From Bacteroidia bacterium (GTDB taxonomy: Bacteria > Bacteroidota > Bacteroidia > AKYH767-A > OLB10), in the NCBI GenBank assembly GCA_013001815.1, contig JABDLV010000015.1, forward strand, positions 1 through 41,229: 41,229 nt of DNA, read 5' to 3'. The position numbers were made by a program, and so were the translations under genes. Below the pieces are notes generated by a model. That model searched no databases, was not told where the DNA came from, and saw nothing but the letters and a program-made list of their open reading frames with translations. Shown piece by piece: positions 40,076-41,229 of the stretch. Position 1 is the stretch's first letter, and the number at the start of each line of letters is the position of its first letter.

Positions 40076-40996
40076 ATGAAAAAAAGTATAGCCGCATTTG
40101 CCCTTGTATTAATGGCCTTTGTATCAGTGGCTCAACAAGATCCTCAGTTCAGTCAGAACATGTTCAATAAACTGTACCCGAATCCCGCTTTTGCAGGTTC
40201 TAACGGTGCTATTTGCGCCACTGCAATTTATAGAAATCAGTGGTTGGATTTTGAGGGAGCACCACAAACAGGATTAATAAGCATAGATGCGCCAGTTGAA
40301 TTTTTACATGGTGGTTTAGGGTTAACTGTTATGTTAGATGAAATTGGTTTTGAAAACACATTGAATGCTAAACTAGCCTACGCATTAAGGTTTGACATAG
40401 GTAACAGTAAGTTAGCTATTGGAGCTGATGGTGGTTACTACCAAAAATCCATTGATGGAAATTGGGAACCAGGTCAAGTGGGAGACCCAACTATTCCTGC
40501 AGGTAGTGTAAGCAATGGAGTGTTTGATTTAGGTGCCGGTATATATTTAAATTCTGATAAATTTTACTTGGGTGCTTCTGCACTGCATTTAAACGAAGCA
40601 GAAATTGAATTTGATGATCAAAATAAAACGAGCACTAATTTAGTTAGACATATGTATGGAATGGCTGGTTACAGTTTTCCATTAACAACGCAATTAACAT
40701 TAACCCCTTCTACACATATAAAGTTAGATGAAACTTCAACCCAAGTTGATTTAAATATGAACTTGCTCATTAATGACAGATTTTGGGTTGGCGGATCATA
40801 TAGACTAGAAGACGCAATTATTGCGATGGCTGGTTTACATTTAACTGAAAAGCTGAAGTTGGGTTATTCATATGATATAACAACCTCCGACTTAAAAACA
40901 TATAGTAGCGGTACTCATGAAGTAATGCTTGGATACTGCTTAAATATTGTGAAAACCCGCAGTACATTTATGAATAGAAACGTAAGGTTTCTATAG
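40076..40996 (+). CDS. porP: PorP/SprF family T9SS protein, probably core PorP
   Basis: MKKSIAAFALVLMAFVSVAQQDPQFSQNMFNKLYPNPAFAGSNGAICATAIYRNQWLDFEGAPQTGLISIDAP; followed by a GldK-like start. ATG 40076 yields a clean signal peptide. Confidence 0.85.
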   Translation: MKKSIAAFALVLMAFVSVAQQDPQFSQNMFNKLYPNPAFAGSNGAICATAIYRNQWLDFEGAPQTGLISIDAPVEFLHGGLGLTVMLDEIGFENTLNAKLAYALRFDIGNSKLAIGADGGYYQKSIDGNWEPGQVGDPTIPAGSVSNGVFDLGAGIYLNSDKFYLGASALHLNEAEIEFDDQNKTSTNLVRHMYGMAGYSFPLTTQLTLTPSTHIKLDETSTQVDLNMNLLINDRFWVGGSYRLEDAIIAMAGLHLTEKLKLGYSYDITTSDLKTYSSGTHEVMLGYCLNIVKTRSTFMNRNVRFL

Positions 40997-41150
40997 ATAA
41001 AATCGGAATTTAGTGCTGAAATCCTCTATTTTAGAAGGTTTTGAGTGTTAAAATCAACGATTAAACTTAAAGTTTGAAAATAAAATAATAAATTAAGCGT
41101 TTATTTTTGACGTTAATTTGACAATTAAATTAAACCAAAAAGCGGAGATA

Positions 41151-41229
41151 ATGAAAAGACTGATCGTAATTTCTCTTTCTGCACTTATGTTGGCTAGTTG
41201 TGGTAATAGCAACAATGGACAATTAGTAG
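41151..41229 (+). CDS. GldK/PorK-like lipoprotein, 3' truncated by the window edge
   Basis: MKRLIVISLSALMLASCGNSNNGQLV: lipobox LASC and GldK-like N-terminus, directly after PorP. Confidence 0.55.
   Translation, partial: MKRLIVISLSALMLASCGNSNNGQLV

Noticed and set aside
1-41229. tRNA, rRNA, transposase, integrase or phage genes
   Set aside because: None recognised on either strand by eye; weak tRNA-like folds cannot be excluded without a scan.

Overview
41.2 kb chromosomal window from a Bacteroidota (Flavobacteriales-like) genome; the taxon is inferred from protein families and synteny. Left part (1-8.2 kb), + strand: a partial hypothetical CDS, a protein with a Coq4-type HDxxH-x11-E motif, a lipoprotein, a DUF1796-like protein, a PaiB-like FMN-binding protein, a sulfotransferase, small membrane proteins, a GNAT, DUF5606 and an M3 oligopeptidase. 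A large hybrid histidine kinase follows (8.2-12.3 kb). The main accessory element is a tight minus-strand cassette (13.3-27.5 kb): a ~3785-aa SprB-repeat adhesin with a type-B T9SS C-terminal domain, a PorP/SprF protein, and a PorE-like TPR/PD40/CRD/OmpA lipoprotein, with murB just downstream. Next is a conserved-looking minus-strand housekeeping block: miaB, sigma-54 regulator, lptE, acidic TPR protein, secG, groES, groEL. The right end has topA with a Lys-rich tail, an arginase-fold protein missing several metal ligands, a second PorP, and the first 26 codons of a GldK/PorK-like lipoprotein. Best second-look items: (i) strict A/B alternation of repeats with an exact 450-bp period over ~6.75 kb of the adhesin; (ii) a block of five 228-bp near-identical repeats; (iii) a switch from 4-Cys to 2-Cys repeats along the stalk; (iv) an apparent 1-nt frame offset between the natural ATG and the adhesin ORF; (v) groEL with no ATG/GTG/TTG start in frame; (vi) a Coq4-like protein in a presumably menaquinone-using lineage. 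No RNA genes, CRISPR arrays or transposases were recognised.
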